A stretch of 64,000 nt of DNA from Gammaproteobacteria bacterium (GTDB lineage Bacteria > Pseudomonadota > Gammaproteobacteria > Arenicellales > Poriferihabitantaceae). The stretch spans positions 1 through 64,000 of the forward strand of contig JAUILZ010000012.1 in assembly GCA_030432755.1 (NCBI GenBank). Reading direction: 5' to 3'. A program made the position numbers and the translations under genes. Shown here piece after piece: positions 48,183 through 57,754 of the stretch (position 1 is its first letter; each line of letters begins with the position of its first letter). The notes beneath the pieces are model-generated. The model did not search any database. It saw only the letters and a list, made by a program, of their open reading frames with translations, and had not been told where the DNA came from.

Positions 48183-48805
48183 CGCCGGCCTGCCGCTTCC
48201 GGCGGCTCGGGCTGCGTGACTACGCGGCCACCGCGGCGGAGATGGCGGAATTCACCGATCGACGTGACGCGCTTACCGCGGACGAGGTCTGGCTGCTCGA
48301 ACATCCCCCGGTATTTACCCTCGGCACCAGCAGCCGGCTGGCGCCACATCGCAACCCGGCGGCGATTCCGCTGGTCAAGAGCAGCCGTGGCGGCCAGATC
48401 ACCTACCACGGGCCGGGTCAGTTGATCGCCTACCTGTTGCTGGACATCCGCCGCCTGGGGCTGGGGCCACGCCGGCTGGTGCAATCCCTCGAACAGGCTC
48501 TTATCGACCTGTTGGACGGTTACGGCCTCCAGGCCGTACGTCGCGAGGGTGCGCCGGGGGTGTATGTCGACGGCGACAAGATTGCCGCCCTCGGCCTGAG
48601 AATCCGCAACGGTTGCTGCTTTCACGGGCTCAGTCTCAACGTGGACGTGGACCTCGAACCGTTTGCCTGGATCGACCCCTGCGGTTATCCCGATCTGTCC
48701 GTGACCCGCCTGGCGGACCACGGTGTCACGCGCGACATCGCCTCGATCGGGGAGGACCTGGAGGCGCGCCTGCGACCGTTGTTTGCCGGTGGTGGCGTGG
48801 GGTAG
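48179..48805 (+). CDS. lipB: Octanoyl-[acyl carrier protein]:protein N-octanoyltransferase
   Basis: Transfers octanoyl groups from ACP to lipoyl domains; LipA then inserts sulfur. The family blocks are HPPVFTLGTSSR, RGGQITYHGPGQLIAYLLLD and Lys134 with DKIAALGLRIRNGCCFHGL. The catalytic Cys168 is in DPCGYPDLSVT. 208 residues. lipA, usually next, is missing: murU on the opposite strand abuts it instead. Confidence 0.95.
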   Translation: MTPACRFRRLGLRDYAATAAEMAEFTDRRDALTADEVWLLEHPPVFTLGTSSRLAPHRNPAAIPLVKSSRGGQITYHGPGQLIAYLLLDIRRLGLGPRRLVQSLEQALIDLLDGYGLQAVRREGAPGVYVDGDKIAALGLRIRNGCCFHGLSLNVDVDLEPFAWIDPCGYPDLSVTRLADHGVTRDIASIGEDLEARLRPLFAGGGVG

Positions 48806-48811
48806 GGCAGA

Positions 48812-49504
48812 TCAGGACGCCGCCACGTCACGCCGCGCCTGTTCCAGGCGCTCGTGGTCGCCGACATCCAGCCAGTACCCATCATAGCGTTCACCGGTTA
48901 CGACGCAGTCGTCGATGCCCTGGCGGATCAGCGGCGCCAGCGGGAATGGCCCGTCGGCGAGATCGCGGAACAGGTCCGGGTGATAAATACCGATGCCGGA
49001 GAATGTCAGCGATTCGAGCGAAGCCGCCGGATGCATGACTCGCGCGACGCCATTGCCGCGCTCCAGGGCGAAGTCGCCGTCAGCGTGGTGCGGCGGATTG
49101 GGCACCAGCACGAGATGCATTCGCGAGTCATCCGGCAGCGACAATTGCGCGAAGGGATAGTCGCAACGAATGTCACCATTCACCACGAGGAACGGCGCAT
49201 CGCCAAGGAGAGGCAGCGCATGCCGGATACCACCCGCGGTTTCCAGTGCGCCGGGCGGCTCCCGGGAATAGCTGATGGAAAGGCCCAGGTTGCCACCATC
49301 GCCCAGGGCCTCCTCGATCATATCGCCGAGGTACGAGACATTGATTACCACGCGCCGGAAGCCGGCGGCGGCAAGCGCGAGGAGATGCCAGTCGATGAGC
49401 CGATACCTCCCGACCCTGACCAGGGGTTTGGGGAGGCGGTCGGTAATCGGGCGCAGACGTTCGCCCCGGCCTGCGGCGAGGATCATCGCTGTCTCGACAG
49501 GCAT
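48812..49504 (-). CDS. murU: N-acetylmuramate alpha-1-phosphate uridylyltransferase (MurU)
   Basis: Nucleotidyltransferase of the peptidoglycan recycling bypass that makes UDP-MurNAc. The N-terminal nucleotide-binding motif is MILAAGRGERLRPITDRLPKPLV; GALETAGGIRHALPLLGDAPFLVVNGD is typical, with Asp as the metal ligand. 230 residues. Closely related sugar-1-phosphate transferases share the pattern, so the specificity call leans on position next to lptD, as in pseudomonads. There the kinase gene amgK lies between them; here only 122 bp separate murU and lptD and no kinase is encoded. Confidence 0.82.
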   Translation of the reverse strand: MPVETAMILAAGRGERLRPITDRLPKPLVRVGRYRLIDWHLLALAAAGFRRVVINVSYLGDMIEEALGDGGNLGLSISYSREPPGALETAGGIRHALPLLGDAPFLVVNGDIRCDYPFAQLSLPDDSRMHLVLVPNPPHHADGDFALERGNGVARVMHPAASLESLTFSGIGIYHPDLFRDLADGPFPLAPLIRQGIDDCVVTGERYDGYWLDVGDHERLEQARRDVAAS

Positions 49505-49559
49505 CAGTCAGAAACCGGACGGATATCTATATATTGCGGTTTGCGCGGCGTCAACATGG

Positions 49560-49586
49560 ATTATATACGGTTTAACCCCGTATAAT
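49560..49586. promoter_or_regulatory. Back-to-back -10 boxes of the murU/lptD divergent promoters
   Basis: TATAAT reads forward at 49581-49586 and backward (as ATTATA on the plus strand) at 49560-49565. The stretch between them holds TATACGG (49564-49570) and CCGTATA (49578-49584), an inverted repeat with a 7-nt loop. Thus one short symmetric element may start transcription of lptD and of murU. -35 boxes are not clear on either side. Confidence 0.45.
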
Positions 49587-49626
49587 CCGGCTATTCTGAA
49601 ACGCGGCCAAGCCCCAAATCCTCCTG

Positions 49627-51999
49627 ATGAAGATCAAGCTGCATCCGACGTCCATCGCCTCCGCAATCAGCCTGCTGCTTTCCCTCCCCGCTACCGACAT
49701 TTTCGCCCAGTCCGACATCGACGGCGCCGTCGGCTTTGCCGACCTCTCGGTGTGCATGCCAGGGGAAATCGACGTTCCCGAGGCATTGCGGGAAGCGCCC
49801 GCCGGTCCCATGGATGAGCAGCCCATCGCCATCGAGGCGGACCAGATAGAAACCGGCGACGGCGAGACCGTCATTCTGCGGGGCAATGCGCTGGTGCAGC
49901 AGGGCAAGCGCGCGGTATACGCCGACACGATCACCTACGATCGCGGCGCCTACCGCGCCACCGCCGAGGGTGACGTCGTTTTCTACACCGCCGCCGGCGA
50001 CGAGATTCGCGCCGAGTCCATGGAGATGGAGGTGGATACCTTTATCGGCGAGGCAGAGGGCGTCTCCATCCGCATCGTCGACAACAACCCGGAATTCATC
50101 ACCCGCAAGCACGACAACTTCGACGAGGACTATTCGATATTCGCGCCGTTGACCCGGGTGGTGGACAGCGAGGAGGCGCAGGCGCCGAGCCGCGATTCCG
50201 ACGACGAACGCATCACGCGCAAGGGCGGCAAGATCTATTTCCAGCGCGCCCGCGCAAAAGCGGAGAGCATGCAGTTCGAGGGCAGCGACTACGAGGTCCT
50301 GCAAAATGCGCAGATGACCACCTGCCCCGAGGGCAGCAACGCCGTCCTGCTGACCGCGAAGGAGATGGAACTGGATCACGCCACCGGTATCGGCACCGCG
50401 AAAAACATGACCGTTCGCCTGAAGAGCGTGCCGATCTTCTATTTCCCGCGGGTGTCATTCCCTATCAATGACGAGCGCAAGACCGGTTTCCTGTTTCCGG
50501 CCATCGGCGAGGAGGAGGAATCCGGCGTCATCCTCGAGATACCCTACTACATCAATATCGCGCCGCAGATGGACGCGACAGTGGCGCCGCGCATCATGAC
50601 CGAGCGCGGGGTGCAGCTCTATACCGAGTTCCGCTACATCGCCAGGAACAACACCCAGGGCGCGCTGAAGGCGGAGTACCTGCCGTCGGACGAGGTATTC
50701 GGTGATGATCGCTACGCCATAGGCTTCGATCACAGCCAGGATTTCGCCGGCGACTGGCGCGCCACCGTGAACCTGCAGGATGTTTCGGATTCCTCGTATA
50801 TTCGCGACTTCTCGAACAATGTCGACATCATTGCCTCGAGCTATGTCACCCAGCAGGCGGCCGTCAGCCACCTCGGCGAGTACATCAATTTCAATGCCCG
50901 GGTGCAGAGCCAGGACTCCGTCAATGATGGCATCCCGGTGGACTCTCTGCCCTACGACATTCTCCCGGAGGTCAACCTCAATCTGCGTCCACAGGAGTTC
51001 TCGGTGTTCGAGGGTGGCGTGCAGACCAATTTCACCCAGTTCGATCACGAGAGTGGCGCACTCGTTACCGGTTCGCGGACCAAGGTCCGGCCCTACCTGT
51101 CCGTACCGTTGAAAGAGATCTACGGCTCGCTGGAACCCAAGGTCTCACTCTATAACCTGGCATACTCCCTGGACAATAACGGGGACGACAATTCACCTTC
51201 CGCGTCGATACCGGTGTACAGCGTCGACGGTCAGCTCATATTCGAGCGCCTGTTCCAGTACAACGAAAAACCGTTCTACCAGACGCTGGAACCGCGGCTG
51301 TTCTACCTCAACGTGCCGGAGGAGGACGAGCAGAATGCTTTCCCGATCTTTGACACCAGCGAAAGCCAGCCGAACAGTTTCGGTCATTTCTTCCGCGAAA
51401 ACCGCTTCTTCGGCAGCGACCGGGTAGGTGACACGGAACAGATCAGCGTCGGACTGACGAGCCGCATCGTCAACGACGACGACGGCGGCCAGCGGATGAA
51501 GCTCAGTCTCGGCCAGATTTTCTACCTCAAGGACCGCAACATCCGCATCACGCCGGACGAGGAGCCATTGACCAACAGCCGCTCGGACTTCATCGCGGAA
51601 CTGACCGCCAATATCAACCCGGACTGGAGCGTCACCGGATTTACCCTGTGGGGCGAGGAGTCCAACGAGCTCGACGTGATCCAGTTTTCCGCGGACTACT
51701 GGCATAGCCGCCGGCGCAATGCGTCGCTTATCTATACCGAGAACTACGATTTTGATCGCCAGGTCAACGTCGATTTTTCTCTGCCCATTGCCGCGCGCTG
51801 GCAGGTGGATGCCTATACCGCCTATTCACTGGAAGACAGCGAGGTGCGCGCCTCCTCTCTCGGGGTGCGCTACGATGGCTGCTGCTGGGCGACGCGCTTC
51901 ACCACCCAGCGGTATCTCGACGGTACTGGCGAGTACAAGAACCGTTTCCTGGTGACCCTCGAGCTGGACGACCTGGGACGCATCCGCTCCGGATTCTGA
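49627..51999 (+). CDS. lptD: LPS-assembly protein LptD
   Basis: Outer-membrane translocon for lipopolysaccharide, working with LptE. There is a signal peptide (IASAISLLLSLPATDIFAQ), an OstA/LptA-like periplasmic domain (IETGDGETVILRGNALVQQG) and a long beta-barrel. Four cysteines match the E. coli pattern: Cys43, Cys233 and the adjacent pair Cys752-Cys753 (YDGCCWATRF), which should form the disulfides needed for function. 790 residues, and four bp before surA. Confidence 0.97.
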   Translation: MKIKLHPTSIASAISLLLSLPATDIFAQSDIDGAVGFADLSVCMPGEIDVPEALREAPAGPMDEQPIAIEADQIETGDGETVILRGNALVQQGKRAVYADTITYDRGAYRATAEGDVVFYTAAGDEIRAESMEMEVDTFIGEAEGVSIRIVDNNPEFITRKHDNFDEDYSIFAPLTRVVDSEEAQAPSRDSDDERITRKGGKIYFQRARAKAESMQFEGSDYEVLQNAQMTTCPEGSNAVLLTAKEMELDHATGIGTAKNMTVRLKSVPIFYFPRVSFPINDERKTGFLFPAIGEEEESGVILEIPYYINIAPQMDATVAPRIMTERGVQLYTEFRYIARNNTQGALKAEYLPSDEVFGDDRYAIGFDHSQDFAGDWRATVNLQDVSDSSYIRDFSNNVDIIASSYVTQQAAVSHLGEYINFNARVQSQDSVNDGIPVDSLPYDILPEVNLNLRPQEFSVFEGGVQTNFTQFDHESGALVTGSRTKVRPYLSVPLKEIYGSLEPKVSLYNLAYSLDNNGDDNSPSASIPVYSVDGQLIFERLFQYNEKPFYQTLEPRLFYLNVPEEDEQNAFPIFDTSESQPNSFGHFFRENRFFGSDRVGDTEQISVGLTSRIVNDDDGGQRMKLSLGQIFYLKDRNIRITPDEEPLTNSRSDFIAELTANINPDWSVTGFTLWGEESNELDVIQFSADYWHSRRRNASLIYTENYDFDRQVNVDFSLPIAARWQVDAYTAYSLEDSEVRASSLGVRYDGCCWATRFTTQRYLDGTGEYKNRFLVTLELDDLGRIRSGF

Positions 52000-52003
52000 G
52001 CAC

Positions 52004-53296
52004 ATGGTCCTGGTGCGTTCCTGCCTGATCAGCCTGGCGCTGATTCTTGCGTGTCTGCCTGCCATCGCGCAGGAATTTATCGACCGGGTGCTGGTGGTGG
52101 TGGACAACAAGCCGCTTACCCTGAGCGAATACCGGGTACGCCATCACCAGGAGGTGGTGGACGGTGGCCGTATTGCGCCGTTTGACGGCACCGTCAATCC
52201 GGACCTGCTGGAGCAGCTGATCAGTGAGCGCCTGCAGCTCGGCCAGGCGGAGCTGCGCGGCATCAGCGTGAGCGAACAGGAAGTGGACGCCGCGATAGAG
52301 TTCATTGCCCGTCAGAACGACGTGACCTCCCAGGCGCTGGTGGAGCAGCTTGAGAACGAGGGGTTTCGTTTCATCGATTTCCGTATCAGCGTGCGTAACC
52401 AGCAAATGATCCGCAAACTGGTGGACTCGGTGGCGAACTCCCGGGTCATCGTCAGCGACCAGGAAATCGAGAATTATCTCAACGCGCACAGTGAACTGCG
52501 CGCCAGCGACGAAACCTACGAGGTTTCGCACCTGTTCGTGCTGACCCGCGACAAGCCCGCGGAACAGGTTGCATCGGAGCGCGAGAACATGGAGGTCATC
52601 CGTCAGCGTATCCTCGAGGGACTGCCATTCGATCGCGCGGTGGCAGATTTCTCCGATTCCGGTGACAAGGATGACGGCGGTTACCTCGGCTGGCGCACCC
52701 CTGACCAGTTGCCCGAGGTTTTCCTGGAGGCGCTGCGCGATATGGATCCCGGGAGTAACTCAGTGTCCGGGATCCTCGAGAGCGACAATGGCCTGCACCT
52801 GTTGAAGCTCCACGATCGTAAAGGCAGCGGCCAGCTCGTTGACCAGCAGCTGGTGCAGCACATCCTGATCGCGCCCAACCAGCAGACCACGCTGGAGGAG
52901 GCAGAGGACCAGGCAAATGACATCTATAACCAGCTGCTCGCGGGCGAATCCTTCGAGAAGATGGCGCGGCTCTATTCCAGCGATGCCCAGTCCCGCGTCG
53001 ACGGCGGTTCCCTGGGGTGGGTGAACCCGGGAGTCATGGTACCGGAGTTCGAGGCAGCCGCTTCCGCGCTGCCAATCGGCCGCATCAGCGAACCTGTGAA
53101 GACCCGTTTCGGTTATCACATCATCCGCGTGACGGACCGGCGCAGTACCGACATCGCCAACGAGGTTGCGGTCAACCAGGCACGCCAGGCCATCTTCCGC
53201 CGCAAGGCGGAAGAGATCTATACCACCTGGCTGCAGTCCGTGCGCGAACGCGCCTTCGTTGAATACGTCGGGGTTGCGGAGCCCGCAGAGAGTTGA
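52004..53296 (+). CDS. surA: Periplasmic chaperone and peptidyl-prolyl isomerase SurA
   Basis: Guides outer-membrane proteins, including LptD, to the Bam complex. A signal peptide (LISLALILACLPAIA) precedes the N-terminal chaperone domain starting FIDRVLVVVDNKPLTLSEY. Two parvulin domains follow: SHLFVLTRDKPAEQ to LGWRTPDQLPEVF, and QHILIAPNQQTTLEEAE to GSLGWVNPGVMVPEF. 430 residues. lptD-surA is a conserved pair; pdxA-ksgA, common next genes, do not follow. Confidence 0.97.
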   Translation: MVLVRSCLISLALILACLPAIAQEFIDRVLVVVDNKPLTLSEYRVRHHQEVVDGGRIAPFDGTVNPDLLEQLISERLQLGQAELRGISVSEQEVDAAIEFIARQNDVTSQALVEQLENEGFRFIDFRISVRNQQMIRKLVDSVANSRVIVSDQEIENYLNAHSELRASDETYEVSHLFVLTRDKPAEQVASERENMEVIRQRILEGLPFDRAVADFSDSGDKDDGGYLGWRTPDQLPEVFLEALRDMDPGSNSVSGILESDNGLHLLKLHDRKGSGQLVDQQLVQHILIAPNQQTTLEEAEDQANDIYNQLLAGESFEKMARLYSSDAQSRVDGGSLGWVNPGVMVPEFEAAASALPIGRISEPVKTRFGYHIIRVTDRRSTDIANEVAVNQARQAIFRRKAEEIYTTWLQSVRERAFVEYVGVAEPAES

Positions 53297-53568
53297 ACGA
53301 ATCCTTCACCAGGTTGCTCGACGGGCTGCTGCCGCCAGAGGTGGGTGACGAGCTGCGTCGCAATATCGACGCAGCGCTGCAGGGCTATTTGGAGCGAATG
53401 AACCTGGCAACGCGGGAACAGCTGGAGATACAGGAAAAGATACTTCGCCGCACGCGCGAGCGGATCACCGAACTCGAGCGGCGCATCGCGGAACTGGAGG
53501 CGGCGCACGCGGAATCCCCCATTGACAATCCCGCGAACAATCCGGCGGTGGATGAATCCGATGAATGA
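53293..53568 (+). CDS. ubiK: Ubiquinone biosynthesis accessory factor UbiK (BMFP domain)
   Basis: A 91-residue protein of the BMFP/YqiC family with a coiled C-terminal half (REQLEIQEKILRRTRERITE, LERRIAELEA). In E. coli UbiK helps the Ubi complex with UbiJ for aerobic ubiquinone synthesis. The start is TTG at 53293 overlapping the surA stop; no ATG exists before the domain. The C-terminal tail is acidic and repetitive (DNPANNPAVDESDE). Confidence 0.88.
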   Translation: MNESFTRLLDGLLPPEVGDELRRNIDAALQGYLERMNLATREQLEIQEKILRRTRERITELERRIAELEAAHAESPIDNPANNPAVDESDE

Positions 53569-54316
53569 GGGCTCCGACCGGCTCGCGGTACTGATCGACG
53601 CGGACAATACCCGCCCGGAAATCGTCGACGGACTGCTGGCGGAGATCGCCAAGTACGGCATTGCCAGCGTCAAGCGCATCTACGGCGACTGGGCCTCCTC
53701 CAACCTGCGCGGCTGGAAGAAGGAGATGCTGCTCGATCATTCAATCCAGCCGCGCCAGCAGTTCGCCTATACCCGCGGCAAGAACGCGAGCGATATCGCG
53801 ATGATCATCGACGCCATGGACCTCCTCTACACCGGAAACTTCAACGGTTTCTGCCTCGTGTCCAGCGACAGCGATTTCACCCCGCTGGCAGCGCGCATCC
53901 GCGAGTCCGGCCTGCTCGTCTATGGTTTCGGCGAGCGCAAGACACCGACCGCATTTGTCTCGGCCTGCGACCGCTTCATCTACAACGACGTGCTGGACAG
54001 TCGCGAAGAGGAAAAGGACAAGAAGCCCCCCAAAAGAAAGTCCAGTAGCGATCTGCGCCAGGATGCGCGCCTGGTCACGCTCCTCAGAAACGCGGTGGAT
54101 GCGTCCTCCGACGATGACGGCTGGGCCCATCTCGCCCCGGTAGGCAGCAACATCGCCAAGCAGTCACCGGAATTCGACCCGCGCAACTATGGCTACCGCA
54201 AGCTGGGCGACCTGGTGCGCGAGATCAAGCTGTTCGATATCGAGGAGCGGAACCTCGGCGATGGCAACAGCCGTGCGCTCTACCTGCGAAACAACCGCAA
54301 GAAGGGCCAGGGCTGA
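53561..54316 (+). CDS. NYN domain and OST-HTH/LOTUS protein (LabA-like)
   Basis: A 251-residue protein. The N-terminal NYN (PIN-like) ribonuclease-type domain (residues ~5-150) has the acidic residues of the fold: LAVLIDADN, ASDIAMIIDAMDLL and CLVSSDSDFTPLA. A basic linker (KDKKPPKRKSSSD) leads to an OST-HTH/LOTUS domain at ~164-240, which in other proteins binds RNA. The ATG at 53561 overlaps ubiK by eight bases; ATG 53552 is an alternative. A role in RNA turnover is suggested by domains only. Confidence 0.88.
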   Translation: MNEGSDRLAVLIDADNTRPEIVDGLLAEIAKYGIASVKRIYGDWASSNLRGWKKEMLLDHSIQPRQQFAYTRGKNASDIAMIIDAMDLLYTGNFNGFCLVSSDSDFTPLAARIRESGLLVYGFGERKTPTAFVSACDRFIYNDVLDSREEEKDKKPPKRKSSSDLRQDARLVTLLRNAVDASSDDDGWAHLAPVGSNIAKQSPEFDPRNYGYRKLGDLVREIKLFDIEERNLGDGNSRALYLRNNRKKGQG

Positions 54317-54328
54317 CGCCACCAGATG

Positions 54329-54347
54329 ACCGGGCGACAGGCCCGGT
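54329..54347 (+). terminator. Hairpin after the NYN gene
   Basis: ACCGGGC (54329-54335), loop GACAG, GCCCGGT (54341-54347). It lies 13 bp past the stop of the NYN gene. It lacks a strong T tract (GTTATAGTTG follows), so termination would be weak. Confidence 0.35.
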
Positions 54348-54452
54348 GTTATAGTTGCCAACGCGGGCAGGGACTGCCACGCATCGGATCGGGGATGATC
54401 CGGACGGGCAGGCGTTCCTGTCCGTGACAGGGAACCAGGAAGGAGACAGGGA

Positions 54453-55958
54453 ATGTCGCTATCCATCATTCACAGCCGCGCCGCGGTAGGCACCGACGCG
54501 CCCGAGGTGCGGGTCGAGGTGCATCTTTCCCGTGGGTTGCCGTCCTGCGCCATCGTCGGCCTGCCGGAAACGGCGGTGCGGGAAAGTCGCGACCGGGTGC
54601 GCGGCGCCATTATCAATGCCGGCTACGAGTTTCCGAGACAACGGATCATCGTCAATCTTGCCCCGGCTGATCTGCCCAAGGAGGGCGGCGGCTTCGACCT
54701 GCCCATCGCCCTCGGAATTCTGGTCGCGTCGGACCAGGTTCGACTAACGGATCCGGAGAGGTTCGTCTTCCTCGGAGAGCTCGGTCTGGATGGCGAACTG
54801 CGCCCTGTGCGCGGCGCGCTGTTGGCGGCTCTGGCACTGCGAGAAGGCGGCAGGACACTTGTTTTGCCGAAGCCAAGCGCAGCCTCGGCAGCCCTGGTGC
54901 GTGGCGTGAGGGTGGTAGCGCTGGATTCGCTGCAGGATGTCGCGGGCCTGCTGGCGGATCCCGATACGGCGCTTGCCGTGGCAGCGAAACCGGCAGAGGA
55001 ATCCCGCGAAAGCGCGGATTTCGCCGATGTCATCGGCCAGCCCTTCGCGCGGCGCGCACTGGAGATCGCCGCCGCGGGACATCACAGCGTACTCATGACC
55101 GGGCCGCCCGGTGCCGGCAAGACCATGCTGGCCTCCCGCCTGGGCGGTATCCTGCCGGAACTGGGCGAGGACGAGGCGCTTGAGGTCGCCGCCATCGCCT
55201 CGCTGGGGCAGGGTGGCTTCGACCCGGCGAACTGGCGCGTGCGGCCGTTTCGGTCTCCGCATCACGGCGCTTCCGCGGCGGCGCTGATCGGCGGTGGCAG
55301 TATTCCGGTGCCGGGAGAGATCTCCCTTGCCCATCATGGCGTGTTGTTTCTCGATGAGCTGCCGGAGTTCAGCCGCCACGTGCTCGAGCAGTTGCGTGAA
55401 CCGATGGAGTCCGGCGTGGTGCATGTCTCCCGCGCGCGGCGACACTGCAGCTTTCATGCGCGCTTCCTGCTGGTGGCGGCGGCCAATCCCTGTCCCTGCG
55501 GCTACCTCGGCGATCCCGATCGTTGCCAGTGCAGCCCGGCCCAGGTGACGCGCTATCGACAGCGGCTCTCCGGTCCGTTGCTGGATCGCATCGACATGCA
55601 CCTGTCCGTCCAGGCACTGGCGCGGGCGGAGATGCGGCGCGGTACATCCGGAAACGAGACCAGCGCCCGTATCCGCCGAAGGGTGCAAGCGGCCCGTGCG
55701 CATCAACTGAAACGCCAGGGCATGGCAAACAGTCGCCTGGAAGGCAGGGAGCTGTACCGCTACTGCACCCTCAGCACCGCCCAGGAGGATCTTCTCGACC
55801 AGGTGTCGGCGAAGTTCGACCTCTCTACCAGGGGTATCCACCGGGTGCTTCGGCTGGCGCGCACCGTGGCCGACCTGGCCGAAAACGACTCGATTGCGGA
55901 TGACGACCTTTTGCTGGCGGTCAGGCTTCGGTGCCGCGAGGAACAGAGAGGCGGCTAA
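54453..55958 (+). CDS. comM: ComM/YifB family Mg chelatase-like AAA ATPase
   Basis: A 501-residue hexameric helicase-like ATPase. In Vibrio and Acinetobacter ComM drives branch migration during natural transformation. The N-terminal Lon-protease-like fold (LPSCAIVGLPETAVRESRDR) is followed by the AAA Mg-chelatase domain with Walker A GPPGAGKT at residues 217-224 and Walker B LFLDELPEF. The C-terminal domain carries the zinc-type cysteines of NPCPCGYLGD. Its 3' end overlaps the convergent Kef-type gene by four bases. Confidence 0.94.
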   Translation: MSLSIIHSRAAVGTDAPEVRVEVHLSRGLPSCAIVGLPETAVRESRDRVRGAIINAGYEFPRQRIIVNLAPADLPKEGGGFDLPIALGILVASDQVRLTDPERFVFLGELGLDGELRPVRGALLAALALREGGRTLVLPKPSAASAALVRGVRVVALDSLQDVAGLLADPDTALAVAAKPAEESRESADFADVIGQPFARRALEIAAAGHHSVLMTGPPGAGKTMLASRLGGILPELGEDEALEVAAIASLGQGGFDPANWRVRPFRSPHHGASAAALIGGGSIPVPGEISLAHHGVLFLDELPEFSRHVLEQLREPMESGVVHVSRARRHCSFHARFLLVAAANPCPCGYLGDPDRCQCSPAQVTRYRQRLSGPLLDRIDMHLSVQALARAEMRRGTSGNETSARIRRRVQAARAHQLKRQGMANSRLEGRELYRYCTLSTAQEDLLDQVSAKFDLSTRGIHRVLRLARTVADLAENDSIADDDLLLAVRLRCREEQRGG

Positions 55959-57754
55959 CCCGGCTCACGATTTTCTGCCTCTCGCGCGGGGGAATCCGCC
56001 ATCAGGGTCTGTTCGAGGTTTTCGCGTGCGTTGCGGGCGATGGAGATCACCGCGTTCACGTCATGGCGCACCTTCACCTGCTCATGCAGGGAATCGAGAT
56101 CCAGGCGGCGCATGGTCTCCGCGCGCTGCGCGGCGTCTCCTTCCTCGAAGCCGAGCAGGGTCAGCGCTTCGCGTCCCATGTCCAGGGCCGAGTGGAACGT
56201 CTCGCGGGTAAAGGACAGGCCGGCGGCAATCAGTTCCATGGCATGACCTCGATCGTAGGCGCGGGCGAGAATCTGCGCCTGGGGAAATTCCTGGCGGATC
56301 AGCTCCGCCGCGCGATTCACCGTCGCCGCGTCGTCCATGGCGAGGACGATAAGCCTGGCCTTGTCGGCGCCGGCGGTGCGCAGCACGTCGAGTCGCAGCG
56401 CATCGCCGTAGAACGACTTGTAGCCGAAACGCCGGATCCGTTCGAGCTGGGTCGGGTTGTGATCGATCAGGGTCGGGGTGATTCGGTTAGCGAGCAATAA
56501 CCGGCCAACGACCTGGCCGAAGCGGCCGAAACCTATGATGATGACCGGATTGTCCTGTGCTTCCATGGTCTCGCCCGGCGGTTCGTCGAGGAGCCGGTTG
56601 CGCGGTTCGATAAAGCGGCCATGGACCAGGATGAGCAGCGGCGTGAGCGCCATCGACAGCGCGACGCAGAGCACGAGCTGGTCGGCCACGGCGGATTCCA
56701 TGGCGCCGGCGGTAACGGCAAAGCCGAACAGCACGAAACCGAACTCGCCGCCCTGGCAGAGGAGCAGGGGAAAGAACAGGCGCTGTGTATGGGGAATGCC
56801 AGAGGCGCGTCCGATGGCGTAGAGGATGACACCCTTCACAAGCAGGAGAAGCAGGGTGATGCCAAGCGTGCGCCAGGGATGTTCCGCCAGCAAGGCGAAA
56901 TCCATGGACATGCCGACGGAGATGAAAAACAGCCCCAGCAACAATCCCTTGAACGGTGCGATATCGGATTCCAGGGTATGGCGGTAGGGGGAGTCCGCGA
57001 GCAACACGCCTGCCACGAATGCCCCCAGTGCCATGGACACGCCGATCATGTCCATGATGAACGCGATGCCGCAAACCAGCAGCAATGAAAGCGCGGTGAA
57101 TATCTCGGGCAGCCGGGTGGAGGCGACGAAGCGCATCACGTGGTGGAGCAGGTAACGCCCGCCGAGCAGGATCGCCACCAGTACGGCGACGATGGTCACG
57201 GTGGAAAGGTCGCGCCCGTCGTCCGCATTGAGCAATTCGAAGCCGAGCAGCGGAATCAGGGCGATGATCGGGATGACCGCGATGTCCTGGAAGAGCAGCA
57301 CGGAAAACCCCGTGCGCCCGGCCGGCGTGCCGAGCAGGCTGCGTTCCCCGAGGATCTGCAGGGCGATCGCGGTGGAGGACAGCGCGAGCCCGAGACCTGT
57401 CACCACCGCGGTCTGCCAGCGCAAGCCCAGCGCCAGGGCGATACCACCGATGGCCACCGCGCTGACCAGTACCTGGGCGCCACCCGCGCCGAGGATGGGC
57501 CTGCGCATCTTCCATAGCTTGCGCGGTTGCAGCTCGAGGCCGATCAGGAACAACAGCAGGACCACGCCGAACTCGGCAAAGTGCAGGATGTCCTCCACGT
57601 TGCGAATGAGCCTCAATCCGAAGGGACCGATGGCCATACCCGCGACCAGGTAACCGAGCACCGAGCCGAGCCCGAATCGGGTGAAAACCGGTACTGCGAT
57701 CACCGCCGCGGACAGGTAGATCACCATGTTGAGGATAAATCCGTGGTTGTCCAT
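55955..57754 (-). CDS. Kef/YbaL-type monovalent cation:proton antiporter (CPA2)
   Basis: A 599-residue membrane protein with about 12 hydrophobic helices forming the CPA2 exchanger (GYLVAGMAIGPFGL, then TGLGLALSSTAIALQILGERS) and a cytoplasmic RCK/TrkA-N domain from ~400 (VIIIGFGRFGQVVGRLLLAN) that binds NAD(H)-type ligands. The family exports K+ with proton uptake, and some members respond to glutathione adducts. No KefF/KefG-type partner is adjacent, so KefB/KefC naming is not supported; YbaL is equally likely. Confidence 0.9.
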   Translation of the reverse strand: MDNHGFILNMVIYLSAAVIAVPVFTRFGLGSVLGYLVAGMAIGPFGLRLIRNVEDILHFAEFGVVLLLFLIGLELQPRKLWKMRRPILGAGGAQVLVSAVAIGGIALALGLRWQTAVVTGLGLALSSTAIALQILGERSLLGTPAGRTGFSVLLFQDIAVIPIIALIPLLGFELLNADDGRDLSTVTIVAVLVAILLGGRYLLHHVMRFVASTRLPEIFTALSLLLVCGIAFIMDMIGVSMALGAFVAGVLLADSPYRHTLESDIAPFKGLLLGLFFISVGMSMDFALLAEHPWRTLGITLLLLLVKGVILYAIGRASGIPHTQRLFFPLLLCQGGEFGFVLFGFAVTAGAMESAVADQLVLCVALSMALTPLLILVHGRFIEPRNRLLDEPPGETMEAQDNPVIIIGFGRFGQVVGRLLLANRITPTLIDHNPTQLERIRRFGYKSFYGDALRLDVLRTAGADKARLIVLAMDDAATVNRAAELIRQEFPQAQILARAYDRGHAMELIAAGLSFTRETFHSALDMGREALTLLGFEEGDAAQRAETMRRLDLDSLHEQVKVRHDVNAVISIARNARENLEQTLMADSPAREAENREPG

